DNA of 64,000 nucleotides. It comes from Pseudomonas lalucatii (lineage in GTDB: Bacteria; Pseudomonadota; Gammaproteobacteria; Pseudomonadales; Pseudomonadaceae). The DNA lies in contig NZ_JADPMV010000001.1 in the NCBI RefSeq assembly GCF_018398425.1, positions 1,922,001 to 1,986,000 on the forward strand. Direction: 5' to 3'. This document shows, in pieces, positions 16,132 to 26,941 of this stretch (positions are counted from its first letter, which is position 1; each line of letters starts with the position of its first letter). A program made the position numbers and the translations under genes. Under the pieces are notes generated by a model. It saw only the letters and a list, made by a program, of their open reading frames with translations. It did not search any database and was not told the DNA's origin.

Positions 16132-17259
16132 TTACAGATCGCCGAAGAAGCGCTTGACGCCCTCGAACCAACCATTGGCCTTGGGCGAGTGGGAGCTGTC
16201 GCCCGCCAGGGACTGCCTGAATTCCTCGAGCAGCTCGCGCTGGCGCCGATCCAGATGGACCGGGGTCTCCACCGCGACCCGGCACATCAGGTCGCCGGCA
16301 CCGCCGCCACGCACCGGCGCCACGCCCTTGCCGCGCAGGCGGAACAGCTTGCCGGTCTGGGTGCCCTCGGGAATCTTCAGCTTGACCCGGCCGTCCAGGG
16401 TCGGCACCTCCAGCTCGCCGCCCAGCGCCGCGTCGGCGAAGCTGATCGGCACCTCGCAGTACAGGTGCTTGCCGTCACGCTGGAAGATCGAGTGCTCGCG
16501 CACGTTGACCACCACGTAGAGGTCGCCGGCCGGACCACCCATGGCGCCCGCCTCGCCCTCGCCGGACAGACGGATGCGATCGCCGGTATCGACACCGGCC
16601 GGCACCTTCACCGACAGGGTCTTGTGCTCTTCCACGCGGCCATGGCCATGGCAGCTGCCGCAGGGGTCGGTGATCATCTTGCCGTTGCCGTGACAGCGCG
16701 GGCAGGTCTGCTGCACCGAGAAGAAGCCCTGCTGCATGCGCACCTGGCCGATACCGCCACAGGTGGTACAGGTCACCGGACTGGTGCCCTTCTTGGCCCC
16801 CGAGCCATCGCAGGCCTTGCAGTTGACCAGGGTCGGCACGCGGATGGTCACCGTGGTGCCGCGCACCGCCTCCTCGAGGTCCAGCTCCAGGGTGTAGCGC
16901 AGGTCGCTGCCACGCTGGGCACCGCCACGCTGACCGCCACGGGCACCGCCGAAGAAGTCGCTGAACACATCGCCGAAGATGTCGGAGAAGTTCGCCCCAC
17001 CGAATCCGGCACCGCCGCCCGCGCCCATGTTCGGGTCGACGCCGGCGTGACCGTACTGGTCGTAGGCGGCCCGCTTGCTGGCGTCGGACAGCACCTCGTA
17101 GGCCTCGTTGGCCTCCTTGAACTTCTCTTCCGACGCTTTGTCGTCGGGATTGCGGTCCGGGTGATGCTTCATCGCCAGGCGCCGGTAAGCCTTCTTCAGC
17201 TCGGCTTCGCTGGCGCCGCGCTCGACACCCAGCACCTCGTAATAGTCACGTTTAGACAT
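16132..17259 (-). CDS. dnaJ: Chaperone protein DnaJ
   Basis: A 375-residue type I J-protein: J domain with HPD at about residues 33-35, Gly/Phe-rich linker (about 75-110), four CxxCxGxG zinc repeats ([32 protein letters not shown]; about 148-200) and the C-terminal substrate-binding barrels. It delivers unfolded proteins to DnaK and stimulates its ATPase. It follows dnaK on the same strand after a 173-base spacer that contains short GC-rich inverted repeats. Confidence 0.99.
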   Translation of the reverse strand: MSKRDYYEVLGVERGASEAELKKAYRRLAMKHHPDRNPDDKASEEKFKEANEAYEVLSDASKRAAYDQYGHAGVDPNMGAGGGAGFGGANFSDIFGDVFSDFFGGARGGQRGGAQRGSDLRYTLELDLEEAVRGTTVTIRVPTLVNCKACDGSGAKKGTSPVTCTTCGGIGQVRMQQGFFSVQQTCPRCHGNGKMITDPCGSCHGHGRVEEHKTLSVKVPAGVDTGDRIRLSGEGEAGAMGGPAGDLYVVVNVREHSIFQRDGKHLYCEVPISFADAALGGELEVPTLDGRVKLKIPEGTQTGKLFRLRGKGVAPVRGGGAGDLMCRVAVETPVHLDRRQRELLEEFRQSLAGDSSHSPKANGWFEGVKRFFGDL

Positions 17260-17432
17260 AGATCCTCAACACCCTCAAATCGCCTCCTCCAGACACGCCA
17301 ACGCGGGAGCAAGCCCCCGCGCGACGGTTCCTCCCCAACGCGACGCCTGTCGCGTCGGACGGAGCTGCTGGCAGCGGCCGCTCCCGGCGGCCTGCTGCAT
17401 TTCCCGCATCCCTGCGGGTCACAAGCCTGCGC

Positions 17433-19349
<1,917 letters not shown>

Positions 19350-19449
19350 ATTCACTCTCCCGAAACTTGGATATTCCCGCCGCCTCGCTTCGCCAGCCGC
19401 GGTAGCACTAAAACGCTTGATTCAACAAATGGGGGCGCGCCGCCGGATT

Positions 19450-20016
19450 TCAAGCCTGCTCGTCGATGGACGGCGGCACCTCGGCCGGGGCCTTGCTGAC
19501 CACCACCATGGCCGGGCGCAACAGCCGGCCATTGAGCAGGTAGCCCTTCTGGAACACCTTGAGCACGCTATTGGGCTCGACCTGGGTGCTTTCCTGCATG
19601 GCCATCGCCTGGTGGTGCTCCGGATCGAAGGGCGCGCCCTCCGGGTCCACCACCTCCAGCTGATAGCGCTTGAGGGTGTCCTGGAACAGCTTGAGGGTCA
19701 GCTCCATGCCCTCGCGCACCGCCTTGATCGCCTCGTCGTCCGGGCTGGACAGCTCCAGGCCGCGCTCGAGACTGTCGACCACCGGCAGCAGGTCGCCGGC
19801 GAACTTCTCCAGGGCGAACTTGTGCGCCTTCTCCACATCCTGCTCGGCGCGGCGACGCACGTTCTGCAGGTCGGCCGCCATGCGCAAGGCCTTGTCCTGG
19901 GCGGCAGCCAACTCTTCCTCGAGAACCTGGATACGCGCATCCAACTCGCCGCCCGCCGCCTCGACCTCGGCGGAAACCTCGGGAAGCTGGTTATCTTGGG
20001 TCTGTTCGTCTGCCAT
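19450..20016 (-). CDS. grpE: Nucleotide exchange factor GrpE
   Basis: A 188-residue protein with a long N-terminal helix (about 20-90) and a C-terminal beta domain containing the [28 protein letters not shown] and [10 protein letters not shown] stretches typical of GrpE. It releases ADP from DnaK. It is the first gene of the grpE-dnaK-dnaJ heat-shock operon. Confidence 0.98.
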   Translation of the reverse strand: MADEQTQDNQLPEVSAEVEAAGGELDARIQVLEEELAAAQDKALRMAADLQNVRRRAEQDVEKAHKFALEKFAGDLLPVVDSLERGLELSSPDDEAIKAVREGMELTLKLFQDTLKRYQLEVVDPEGAPFDPEHHQAMAMQESTQVEPNSVLKVFQKGYLLNGRLLRPAMVVVSKAPAEVPPSIDEQA

Positions 20017-20069
20017 GCAACTCTCCTCTGAAAATTTGGCGCCGGCCGCAACCCGCGCACCTGCCGCCT

Positions 20070-20097
20070 ATATGGGGCCGAAATTTCCAGCTTCAAG
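20070..20097 (-). promoter_or_regulatory. Sigma-32 heat-shock promoter of grpE-dnaK-dnaJ
   Basis: On the minus strand CTTGAA (20097-20092) is followed after exactly 14 bases by CCCCATAT (20077-20070), a near-perfect match to the RpoH consensus CTTGAA-N13/14-CCCCATnT. The -10 element ends 53 bases before the grpE start. This explains heat induction of the chaperone operon. Confidence 0.92.
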
Positions 20098-20110
20098 GGC
20101 AGCGCGAGGA

Positions 20111-20147
20111 TTGTCAGCGGCAAAACAAACACTGTATAAATAACCAG
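20111..20147 (+). promoter_or_regulatory. recN promoter with overlapping LexA box
   Basis: TTGTCA (20111-20116) and TATAAA (20135-20140) are 18 bases apart. The -10 box lies inside CTG-N10-CAG (20132-20147), the LexA operator pattern. RecN is a classical SOS gene, so repression by LexA is expected. Confidence 0.88.
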
Positions 20148-20171
20148 ACCTTCATCCCGAGAGGCTTCGCC

Positions 20172-21845
20172 ATGCTGGTGCACCTGTCCGTACACAACTA
20201 CGCCATCGTTGAACACCTCGACCTGGAACTGGACGGCGGGATGAGTGTGATCAGCGGCGAAACCGGCGCCGGCAAGTCGATCATGCTCGACGCCCTCGGC
20301 CTGTGCCTGGGCGACCGCGCGGACAGCGGCGTAGTACGCCCCGGCGCGGACAAGGCGGACATCCTCGCCAGCTTCGACCTGCACGACATCCCCGAGGCCC
20401 GCACCTGGCTGGCCGAGCGCGACCTGGACGGCGACGGCCCGTGCATCCTGCGCCGGGTGATCACCGCCGAAGGCCGCTCGCGCGGCTACATCAACGGCTC
20501 GCCCTGCCCCCAGGGCGATCTCAAGGCCCTCGGCGAGCTGCTGATCGACATCCACAGCCAGCACGAACACCAGTCGCTGCTCAAGGCCGAGACCCACCGC
20601 CGCCTGCTCGACGAATACGCCGGCAGCCAGGAACTGGCGCGCCAGGTGCAACTCGCCGCGCAGCGCTGGAAGCAGACCAAGAGTGAGCTGGAGCGCCTGT
20701 CCGGCCTCGGCGACGAGCAGCGCGCCCGCCACCAGCTGCTCAGCTACCAACTGGAGGAGCTGGACAACCTGGCCCTCGGCGAACAGGAGCTGGAGCAGCT
20801 CGAAGCCGAGCACAAGACCCTGACCAACGCCGAGAGCCTGCTCAGCGCCTGCCGCCTGGTGATCGAGCAGTGCAGCGAGAACGACGCCGGCAACGTGCTG
20901 TCGGCGCTGACCGCCAGCCTCAACCGCCTCGGCGGCTTCCAGGGCCAACCCGGCGCACTGAACGAGGCGATCAGCCTGCTGGCCAGCGCGCAGATCCAGG
21001 TGGAGGAGGCGGTCGGCGAACTCAACCGCTTCCTCGACCACTTCGAGGCCGATCCCGAGCGCCTGCAGCAGCTGGAGGAGCGCCTCGACAACATCTACAC
21101 CCTGGCGCGCAAGCACCGCATCCAGCCCAGCGACATGGCCGCGCTGCAGCAGCAGCTGTTCGAGGAGCTGGAGAGCCTCAACGCCGACGACCAGGCCGTC
21201 GAGCGCCTGGGCGAGGAACTGGACGCCTATGCGCGCCACTACCGGGAAAAGGCCGGCGAACTGAGCGCCCTGCGCTGCGAGGCCGCCAAGCGCCTGGCCG
21301 GCGCCGTGGAGACGGAAATGCACAGCCTGGGCATGCCCGGCGGGCGCTTCAGCATCCAGCTGCGCGACAACGCCAGCGACGAGCCCCAGGCCAACGGCCT
21401 GGAACAGGTCGAATTCCTGGTCAGCGCCAACCCCGGCCAACCGCTCAAGGCCCTGGCCAAGGTCGCCTCCGGCGGCGAACTGTCACGCATCAGCCTGGCC
21501 ATCCAGGTGATCACCGCGCAGACCTCGCGGGTGCCGACCCTGGTGTTCGACGAGGTCGACGTCGGCATCGGCGGCCCGACCGCCGAGGTGGTCGGCCAGC
21601 TGCTGCGCCGCCTCGGCGAGCGCGGCCAGGTGCTATGCGTCACCCACCTGCCGCAGGTGGCCGCCCAGGGCCACCAGCACCTGTTCGTGCACAAGCTGCG
21701 CGACAGCGACGCCACACGCACGGCGGTGAGCAAGCTCGAACGCAGTCAGCGGGTCGAGGAGATCGCCCGCATGCTCGGCGGCGTCGACCTCACCGAAGAG
21801 TCCCTGGCCCACGCCCGGCAGATGGTCGCCAGCGCCCAGGCCTGA
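20172..21845 (+). CDS. recN: DNA repair protein RecN
   Basis: A 557-residue SMC-like ATPase. The Walker A GETGAGKS is near residues 32-39, two coiled-coil arms flank the centre, and the C-terminal half has the ABC signature ASGGELSRISLA and Walker B LVFDEVDVGIGG. It acts in double-strand break repair by tethering DNA ends. It is divergent from grpE and controlled by a LexA box 25 bases upstream of the start. Confidence 0.98.
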   Translation: MLVHLSVHNYAIVEHLDLELDGGMSVISGETGAGKSIMLDALGLCLGDRADSGVVRPGADKADILASFDLHDIPEARTWLAERDLDGDGPCILRRVITAEGRSRGYINGSPCPQGDLKALGELLIDIHSQHEHQSLLKAETHRRLLDEYAGSQELARQVQLAAQRWKQTKSELERLSGLGDEQRARHQLLSYQLEELDNLALGEQELEQLEAEHKTLTNAESLLSACRLVIEQCSENDAGNVLSALTASLNRLGGFQGQPGALNEAISLLASAQIQVEEAVGELNRFLDHFEADPERLQQLEERLDNIYTLARKHRIQPSDMAALQQQLFEELESLNADDQAVERLGEELDAYARHYREKAGELSALRCEAAKRLAGAVETEMHSLGMPGGRFSIQLRDNASDEPQANGLEQVEFLVSANPGQPLKALAKVASGGELSRISLAIQVITAQTSRVPTLVFDEVDVGIGGPTAEVVGQLLRRLGERGQVLCVTHLPQVAAQGHQHLFVHKLRDSDATRTAVSKLERSQRVEEIARMLGGVDLTEESLAHARQMVASAQA

Positions 21846-21868
21846 GCACCAGCGGGCCCGCACAAACG

Positions 21869-21896
21869 AAAAAGGCGACCCGAGGGTCGCCTTTTT
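21869..21896. terminator. Bidirectional terminator between recN and fur
   Basis: A perfect 12-base inverted repeat, AAAAAGGCGACC-CGAG-GGTCGCCTTTTT, with T-runs on both sides, lies between the convergent recN and fur genes. Confidence 0.92.
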
Positions 21897-21913
21897 GCAC
21901 AATGCCTGAACGC

Positions 21914-22318
21914 CTACTTCTTCTTGCGCACGTAGAGCACCAGGTTGTGATCGACCAGCTCGAAGCCGTGCTCGCGGACGATCTCCTTCTGCCGCCTCTC
22001 GATCTCCGGATCGAAGAACTCGATCACCTCGCCGGAGTCGACACAGACCATATGGTCGTGGTGACCGCTGTCGGCCAGCTCGAACACCGCGTGGCCGCCG
22101 TCGAAATTGTGCCGCACCACCAGGCCCGCCGCCTCGAACTGGGTCAGCACGCGATACACCGTGGCCAGGCCGACATCTTCGCCCGCCTCCATCAGCGCCT
22201 TGTATACATCCTCTGCGCTCATGTGGCGCTGCTCGGCGGAGTCGAGCATCTGCAAAATCTTGACCCTCGGCAGGGTCACTTTCAGGCCAGCCTTGCGTAG
22301 TTCGCTATTTTCAACCAT
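21914..22318 (-). CDS. fur: Ferric uptake regulator Fur
   Basis: A 134-residue repressor with an N-terminal winged helix (about 1-84) and the C-terminal metal-binding and dimerisation domain with HHDHMVCVDSGEVIEF. As in other pseudomonads, only one of the two cysteines of the E. coli structural zinc site is present. It starts MVENSELRKAGLKVTLPR and represses iron uptake genes when loaded with Fe2+. It is divergent from bamE across a 97-base intergenic region. Confidence 0.98.
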   Translation of the reverse strand: MVENSELRKAGLKVTLPRVKILQMLDSAEQRHMSAEDVYKALMEAGEDVGLATVYRVLTQFEAAGLVVRHNFDGGHAVFELADSGHHDHMVCVDSGEVIEFFDPEIERRQKEIVREHGFELVDHNLVLYVRKKK

Positions 22319-22342
22319 GGTCTGCTTTCTCGTGGAAGCGGT

Positions 22343-22371
22343 TTCGCAGCTTCCCTTATTGCGGGTATGAT
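22343..22371 (+). promoter_or_regulatory. Likely bamE promoter
   Basis: TTCGCA (22343-22348), a 17-base spacer and TATGAT (22366-22371), placed 44 bases before the bamE start, match a sigma-70 promoter. Confidence 0.55.
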
Positions 22372-22415
22372 CCGGGTTTACGTTGCCCAGCCAAGATAGT
22401 GGAAGTCACCCACCG

Positions 22416-22934
22416 ATGCAAAATGCCAAGCTCCTGCTGACCAGCCTCACTCTCACGGGGCTCTTCGCACTCGCCGGTTGCTCATTCCCCGGGGTTTACA
22501 AGATCGACATCCAACAGGGCAATGTCGTCACGCAGGACATGATAGACCAGTTGCGCCCCGGAATGACCCGCCGCCAAGTGCGGTTTATCATGGGCAACCC
22601 GCTGCTGACCGATACCTTCCACGCCAACCGCTGGGACTACCTCTACAGCATCCAGCCGGGCGGCGGCCAGCGCCTGCAGGAGCGCGTCAGCCTGGTCTTC
22701 GACGGCAGCGACCAGCTGGTCGGCCTGGCCGGCGACTTCCTGCCCGGCGTCAGCCGCGACCAGGAAATCCTCGGCGAAGGCGGCGACACCAGCGCGACCG
22801 TGGCCGACAAGCCGCGGAGCGAGGACACGCCACCGCCCCCCGGCTCGCTGCTCGAGCAGATCCAGAGCGAAGTGGACAGCGTGAAAGCCGTACCGGTACC
22901 CACCCCGGAGCCACTGGAAAGCTCGCCGCAATAA
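22416..22934 (+). CDS. bamE: Outer membrane assembly lipoprotein BamE (OmlA)
   Basis: A 172-residue lipoprotein. The lipobox LAGC puts the acylated Cys at residue 22 after a hydrophobic signal. The SmpA/OmlA domain follows ([22 protein letters not shown]). The C-terminal Pro/Glu-rich extension is typical of pseudomonads. It is a non-essential part of the BAM complex that inserts outer-membrane proteins. ATG at 22416 is chosen because it begins the signal peptide. Divergence from fur matches the omlA-fur arrangement of P. aeruginosa. Confidence 0.95.
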   Translation: MQNAKLLLTSLTLTGLFALAGCSFPGVYKIDIQQGNVVTQDMIDQLRPGMTRRQVRFIMGNPLLTDTFHANRWDYLYSIQPGGGQRLQERVSLVFDGSDQLVGLAGDFLPGVSRDQEILGEGGDTSATVADKPRSEDTPPPPGSLLEQIQSEVDSVKAVPVPTPEPLESSPQ

Positions 22935-22950
22935 GCGCCAAATACAACAA

Positions 22951-22975
22951 AGCCCGGATGACTCCGGGCTTTTTT
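22951..22975 (+). terminator. Terminator after bamE
   Basis: AGCCCGGA-TGAC-TCCGGGCT (22951-22970) is followed by TTTTT, 17 bases downstream of the bamE stop and just before the convergent rnfH end. Confidence 0.9.
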
Positions 22976-22992
22976 ATGCGTGCGCCCTTGAC

Positions 22993-23313
22993 TCAGGCGC
23001 CCTGCTCGTCGGCCTTGGCCTTGGCCGCCCGGGCCGCACGCTGCTTGCGCACCTCCTTAGGGTCGGCGATCAGCGGCCGATAGATTTCCACTCGCTCGCC
23101 GTCTTCCAGCACCCGCTCGTCCGGCTTGGCCACCGCCTTGCCGAATATCCCCAGGGGGCTGGTAGCCAGGTCCAGGCCGGGGAAATGCGCCTCCATCCCC
23201 GACTGCAGCACCGCCTGGCGCACCGTAGTGCCGTGGGGCAGGCTCAGGCGCAGCAGCTTCTGCTTGTCGGCCAGGGCATAGACCACCTCGACCACTATGG
23301 TTCTGTTATCCAT
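22993..23313 (-). CDS. rnfH: RnfH family ubiquitin-like protein
   Basis: A 106-residue small beta-grasp protein of the RnfH (UPF0125) family, usually paired with ratA; its exact function is unclear. The typical N terminus is VEVVYALADKQKLLRLSLP and the conserved VEIYRPLIADPKEVRKQRA closes the domain. ATG at 23313 (MDNRTIVVEVVY) overlaps the end of ratA by 8 bases, indicating translational coupling. Confidence 0.93.
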   Translation of the reverse strand: MDNRTIVVEVVYALADKQKLLRLSLPHGTTVRQAVLQSGMEAHFPGLDLATSPLGIFGKAVAKPDERVLEDGERVEIYRPLIADPKEVRKQRAARAAKAKADEQGA

Positions 23314-23740
23314 ACAACTCCTTGGCCCGCTGGCAGAAGGCATCCACCAGGGTGTTGGCGGCCTGGTTGAACAGCGGCCCGAGGGTCGCCCGCACCAGCG
23401 GACCGGCGTAGTCGAAGGTCAGGTCCAGACTGATCTTGCAGGCCTTTTCCCCCAGCGCCTTGAACTCCCAGCGCCCGTGCAGCTGGGTGAAGGGGCCCTC
23501 CTCCAGGTTCAGCTCGATCGACTGCCCCGGCACCAGGCTATTGCAGGTGACGAAGCGCTGGCTCAGCCCTCCCTTGGCCACCGCCAGGCTCGCGCGCATG
23601 CGCGTTTCGCTGACCTCCAGCACCTCGCTGGTCGAGCACCAGGGCAGGAATTGCGGATAGCTCGCCACATCGTTGACCAGCTCGAACAAGGCCTGCGCCG
23701 GATAGGGCAGCAAGGCCGAACGATGGATATGGGTGCTCAT
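23306..23740 (-). CDS. ratA: Ribosome-associated toxin RatA / coenzyme Q-binding START-like protein
   Basis: A 144-residue SRPBCC/START-like protein (MSTHIHRSALLPYPAQALFELVNDV), homologous to E. coli RatA and to yeast COQ10. In E. coli it has been described as blocking 70S formation, but a role in ubiquinone handling is equally suggested by COQ10 homology. It overlaps rnfH, the standard pair. Confidence 0.93.
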   Translation of the reverse strand: MSTHIHRSALLPYPAQALFELVNDVASYPQFLPWCSTSEVLEVSETRMRASLAVAKGGLSQRFVTCNSLVPGQSIELNLEEGPFTQLHGRWEFKALGEKACKISLDLTFDYAGPLVRATLGPLFNQAANTLVDAFCQRAKELYG

Positions 23741-23774
23741 AGTCCGGCGACTTCACTCATCGGATTGACTGCCC

Positions 23775-25178
23775 TCATTTGCTCAACTCGGCCACGAACA
23801 CTACCAGCACGCCTATAGGCGCGACCACCCGGATCAGCCACAGGGCCAGATTGAACAGCAGCGGGCTCTTCGCCGCCAGCTCCTCGCGCACCGCCTCGCG
23901 GCTCAGCACCCAGCCGGCGAACAGGGCGAAGGCCAGGCCACCGAGCGGCAGAAGGATGCGGCTGGTCAGGTAGTCGATGCTGTCGAAGAAGGTCTTGCCG
24001 CCCTCGGCGCCCCACTGGAACAGGCGGAAGCCATCCTCGGCGAACACGAAGAACTTGGCCTCGGCGCCGACATTGAACGACAGCACGGTGCCCATGCCGA
24101 CCACCCAGCACAGCAGCGCCAGCACCGCGGTCACCCGGGCCCGGCTGCGCCCGCTGCGCTCGACGAAGTAGGCCACCGCCGGTTCCAGCATGGAGATCGA
24201 CGAGCTCCAGGCCGCCACCGCCACCAGCACGAAGAACACCAGGCCCATCAGCTGGCCGAAGGCGATATTGCCGAAGGCGATCGGCAGGGTGACGAACATC
24301 AGCCCGGGACCGGCGCCCGGCTCCAGGCCGGCGGCGAACACGATGGGGAACAGCGCCAGGCCGGCGGTCAGCGCCACCAGGGTGTCGAGCAGGCCGACCG
24401 CCATCACCGTGCCGCCGATGGAGGCATTCTTCGGCATGTAGGCACCGTAGACCATGATCGAGCCGACCCCCACGCTGAGGGTGAAGAAGGCATGGCCCAT
24501 GGCCGCAAGGATGCCGCCCTGCACCTTGCTCGGATCGAAATGGAAGAGGAAATCGAAGCCCTGGCGGAAATACCCGGTGGTCAGGCTGTAGCCGAGCAAC
24601 ACCAGCAGCAGGACGAACAGCAGCGGCATCATGATGCGCAGGCTGCGCTCCAGGCCGGCCACCACGCCACGGGCGATCACCAGCGCGGTGAGGAACATGA
24701 ACAGCGTGTGCCACAGGGTCAGGCGCCAGGGGTCGCCGGTCAGGCCGCCGAACGCGGCACCGGCGCCTTCGCCGCTGATGCCGGCGAAGCGCCCGCTGCC
24801 CATGCCGAGGATGTATTCCAGGGACCAGCCGGCCACCACGCTGTAGAAGGACAGGATCAGCAGCGCGGCGACCATGCCCATCAGCGCCGCCAGCGACCAG
24901 TGCCGCGAGGCACCCGCCTCGATGGCCAGGCTCTTCATGGCGTTGACCGGACTCTGCCGGCCGCGTCGACCGATCAGGGTCTCGGCCAGCATGATCGGCA
25001 CCCCGACCAGGGCGATGCAGATCAGGTACATGACCACGAAGGCACCGCCGCCGTAGACCCCGGTCATATAGGGGAACTTCCAGATATTGCCCAGGCCTAC
25101 GGCCGAGCCGGTCGCCGCGAGAATGAAGACCCAGCGGCTGGCCCAGGCGCCATGAATCGAGACCTTGTCGTTCGCCAT
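23775..25178 (-). CDS. Neurotransmitter:sodium symporter (SNF) family transporter
   Basis: About 467 residues with 11-12 predicted membrane helices. The N-terminal helix contains [14 protein letters not shown], the hallmark Na+ and substrate-binding segment of LeuT-like transporters. Bacterial members take up amino acids with sodium; the substrate here is unknown. I chose ATG at 25178 ([12 protein letters not shown]) because the family starts there; the open frame reaches an upstream ATG at 25232 but neither has a clear Shine-Dalgarno. It lies between ratA and smpB, which are neighbours in P. aeruginosa as I remember it. Confidence 0.9.
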   Translation of the reverse strand: MANDKVSIHGAWASRWVFILAATGSAVGLGNIWKFPYMTGVYGGGAFVVMYLICIALVGVPIMLAETLIGRRGRQSPVNAMKSLAIEAGASRHWSLAALMGMVAALLILSFYSVVAGWSLEYILGMGSGRFAGISGEGAGAAFGGLTGDPWRLTLWHTLFMFLTALVIARGVVAGLERSLRIMMPLLFVLLLVLLGYSLTTGYFRQGFDFLFHFDPSKVQGGILAAMGHAFFTLSVGVGSIMVYGAYMPKNASIGGTVMAVGLLDTLVALTAGLALFPIVFAAGLEPGAGPGLMFVTLPIAFGNIAFGQLMGLVFFVLVAVAAWSSSISMLEPAVAYFVERSGRSRARVTAVLALLCWVVGMGTVLSFNVGAEAKFFVFAEDGFRLFQWGAEGGKTFFDSIDYLTSRILLPLGGLAFALFAGWVLSREAVREELAAKSPLLFNLALWLIRVVAPIGVLVVFVAELSK

Positions 25179-25332
25179 GTGCGATGCGTTCGCTCTGATT
25201 GGAAAAAAGATCGCGCATTGTCGGGGATTCATGAAAACGGCTCAAGCGCAGCCGAACCGAGGTCCGCCGCAGACCGGCGAAAATCCGCGTTTTTGCCCCA
25301 TCCGGCGCATGGCGCCGGCGTCGGCGACTCCC

Positions 25333-25338
25333 TATAAT
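25333..25338 (+). promoter_or_regulatory. -10 box of smpB, close to the start codon
   Basis: A perfect TATAAT ends only 9 bases before the smpB ATG. No -35 match at the right distance and no Shine-Dalgarno are seen between it and the start, suggesting a leaderless or near-leaderless transcript. Confidence 0.55.
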
Positions 25339-25347
25339 GCGCGCCCT

Positions 25348-25830
25348 ATGGCTAAACAAAAGAAACACCCACAAGGCACCATCGCGCAGAACAAGAAGGC
25401 GCTGCACGACTATTTCGTCGACCAGAAGTTCGAGGCGGGCCTGGCCCTGTCCGGCTGGGAGGTGAAGAGCCTGCGCGCCGGCAAGGCCCAGCTGGTCGAC
25501 AGCTATGTGCTGCTCAAGGACGACGAGGCCTGGCTGATGGGCTGCCACATCACCCCGCTGAAGACCGCCAGCACCCATGTGATCGCCGACCCCACGCGCA
25601 CGCGCAAGCTGCTGCTGAACAAGCGCGAGCTGGACAAGCTGTTCGGCTCGGTGCAGCAGAAGGGCTACACCTGCGTGGCGCTGTCGCTGTACTGGAAGCA
25701 GCACCTGGTCAAGTGCGAGATCGCCCTGGCCAAGGGCAAGAAGGACTTCGACAAACGCCACACCGAGAAGGAACGCGACGCCGACCGTGAAGTGCAGCGC
25801 GCCATGCGCAGCAAGGGCAAGGACGAGTAG
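25348..25830 (+). CDS. smpB: SsrA-binding protein SmpB
   Basis: A 160-residue tmRNA-binding protein for trans-translation. It has the oligonucleotide-binding barrel ([32 protein letters not shown]) and the basic C-terminal tail ([22 protein letters not shown]) that mimics the tmRNA decoding arm. ATG at 25348 gives the standard [11 protein letters not shown] start. Its partner, tmRNA, is encoded about 10.4 kb downstream in this window. Confidence 0.97.
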   Translation: MAKQKKHPQGTIAQNKKALHDYFVDQKFEAGLALSGWEVKSLRAGKAQLVDSYVLLKDDEAWLMGCHITPLKTASTHVIADPTRTRKLLLNKRELDKLFGSVQQKGYTCVALSLYWKQHLVKCEIALAKGKKDFDKRHTEKERDADREVQRAMRSKGKDE

Positions 25831-25857
25831 GCGGGCGCCGACGCCCGCCCGCATCCC

Positions 25858-26625
25858 CTAGCGCAGACCGCGACGCTGCGCCCGCGCCACCCGCTGGGCC
25901 TCCTGCTGCACCTCGGCGAGCACCTCCTGCACATAGTCGATGTGCCGGTTGGACAGTTCCCGCGCCTCCTCGGCGCGTCCCGCCATGATCGCCTCGTATA
26001 GCGCACGGTGCTGCGCGATCAGCATGTCGCGGGTCTCGTCGCGCTGGGCGTACATCCCGCCGATATTGGTCACCACGTTGCGCTTGAGCAGGTCGAACAG
26101 GCCACGGATGGTATGCAGCAGCACCGCGTTGTGGCTGGCCTCGGCGATGGCCAGGTGGAAGCGTGCGTCGGCCGCGCCCTCCTCCGCACGCGTCACCTTG
26201 CCACTGCGCCCGTAGCAATCCTGCAGGGCGGCGAAGGCCTCGCTCAGGCGCTCGCGGTCCAGCTCGGTGGCACGCTGCGCGGCGTAGTAGGCACAGGAAC
26301 CCTCCAGGGTGTGGCGGAACTCCAGGAGATCGCGCTGCGCCTCCGGATTGCTCTCCAGCAGATGCAGCAAGGGGTCGCTGAAGGTCGAACCCAGTGACTC
26401 GGCCACATAGTTGCCGCCGCCCTGGCGGCTGACCAGCAGCCCCTTGGCCACCAGCTTCTGGATCGCCTCGCGCAGCGACGGCCGCGACACCCCGAAGCGC
26501 TCGGCCAGCACCCGCTCGGCGGGCAGGCGCTCGCCGACCTTGAGCGTGCCCTCCAGGATCATGGTCTCCAGCTGAGCGACGATATCGTCCGACAGACGGC
26601 GCTGGCGCACCTGACCTACTTCCAT
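25858..26625 (-). CDS. lldR: Lactate-responsive regulator LldR (FadR/GntR family)
   Basis: A 255-residue regulator with an N-terminal winged helix (RQRRLSDDIVAQLETMILEGTLKVGERLPAERVLAERFGVSRPSLREAI, about 6-75) and a C-terminal FCD effector domain with metal-binding histidines. It is divergent from lldP-lldD-dld and should repress them without lactate. ATG at 26625 has GGGAG upstream. Two inverted repeats of the TTGGT-N3-ACCAA type in the intergenic region are its likely operators, one just upstream of its own start. Confidence 0.93.
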   Translation of the reverse strand: MEVGQVRQRRLSDDIVAQLETMILEGTLKVGERLPAERVLAERFGVSRPSLREAIQKLVAKGLLVSRQGGGNYVAESLGSTFSDPLLHLLESNPEAQRDLLEFRHTLEGSCAYYAAQRATELDRERLSEAFAALQDCYGRSGKVTRAEEGAADARFHLAIAEASHNAVLLHTIRGLFDLLKRNVVTNIGGMYAQRDETRDMLIAQHRALYEAIMAGRAEEARELSNRHIDYVQEVLAEVQQEAQRVARAQRRGLR

Positions 26626-26638
26626 AACCCGCTCCCCA

Positions 26639-26651
26639 TTGGTTTTACCAG
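26639..26651. promoter_or_regulatory. LldR operator 2 (autoregulatory)
   Basis: TTGGT-TTT-ACCAG, one mismatch from a perfect inverted repeat of the FadR/PdhR type, 14 bases upstream of the lldR start. Confidence 0.6.
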
Positions 26652-26795
26652 CTTTGCGTGCCTGCTCAGGCACTTGCCTGGCCAGCCTATAGCGCCCACC
26701 GCCCCCTTACAAGCCAAGCCCTCGCGACCAAAGTCGTAAGCCCGCCGATTGACAGGCCTGCGCATGCGCTCTTACCCTTACCAGGCCATTTTGTT

Positions 26796-26812
26796 AATTG
26801 GTCTTACCAATT
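26796..26812. promoter_or_regulatory. LldR operator 1
   Basis: AATTGGT-CTT-ACCAATT is a perfect 7+3+7 inverted repeat of the FadR-family type (TnGTnnnACnA core), 130 bases before lldP. A TTGACA lies at 26749-26754, so the operator may sit just downstream of the promoter. Confidence 0.8.
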
Positions 26813-26855
26813 ATCGGATGCCAATAACAATTCCAAGAAGCTTACGAGGTCCTCC

Positions 26856-26927
26856 ATGCCCGTCATGCCCATTCCGCTTGTCGCACTGTCCTTCCCCGTA
26901 AATTCACCGCGCACCGCGCGTCATTGA
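26856..26927 (+). CDS. Possible 23-residue leader peptide before lldP
   Basis: A short frame ([13 protein letters not shown], ending TARH) with a CGAGGT Shine-Dalgarno 5 bases upstream. Its TGA lies immediately before the GGAGGA that serves lldP, so ribosomes ending here could reinitiate at lldP. It may be chance; there is no homology evidence. Confidence 0.3.
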   Translation: MPVMPIPLVALSFPVNSPRTARH

Positions 26928-26941
26928 GCGGAGGACTCGCC

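Noticed and set aside
17260..17432. Possible CIRCE or RNA thermometer between dnaK and dnaJ
   Set aside because: Only short GC-rich inverted repeats are present; no CIRCE sequence, and regulation is explained by the sigma-32 promoter.
19698..21440. 580-codon minus-strand frame overlapping recN and grpE
   Set aside because: Shadow frame; recN and grpE are well supported by motifs and regulatory sites.
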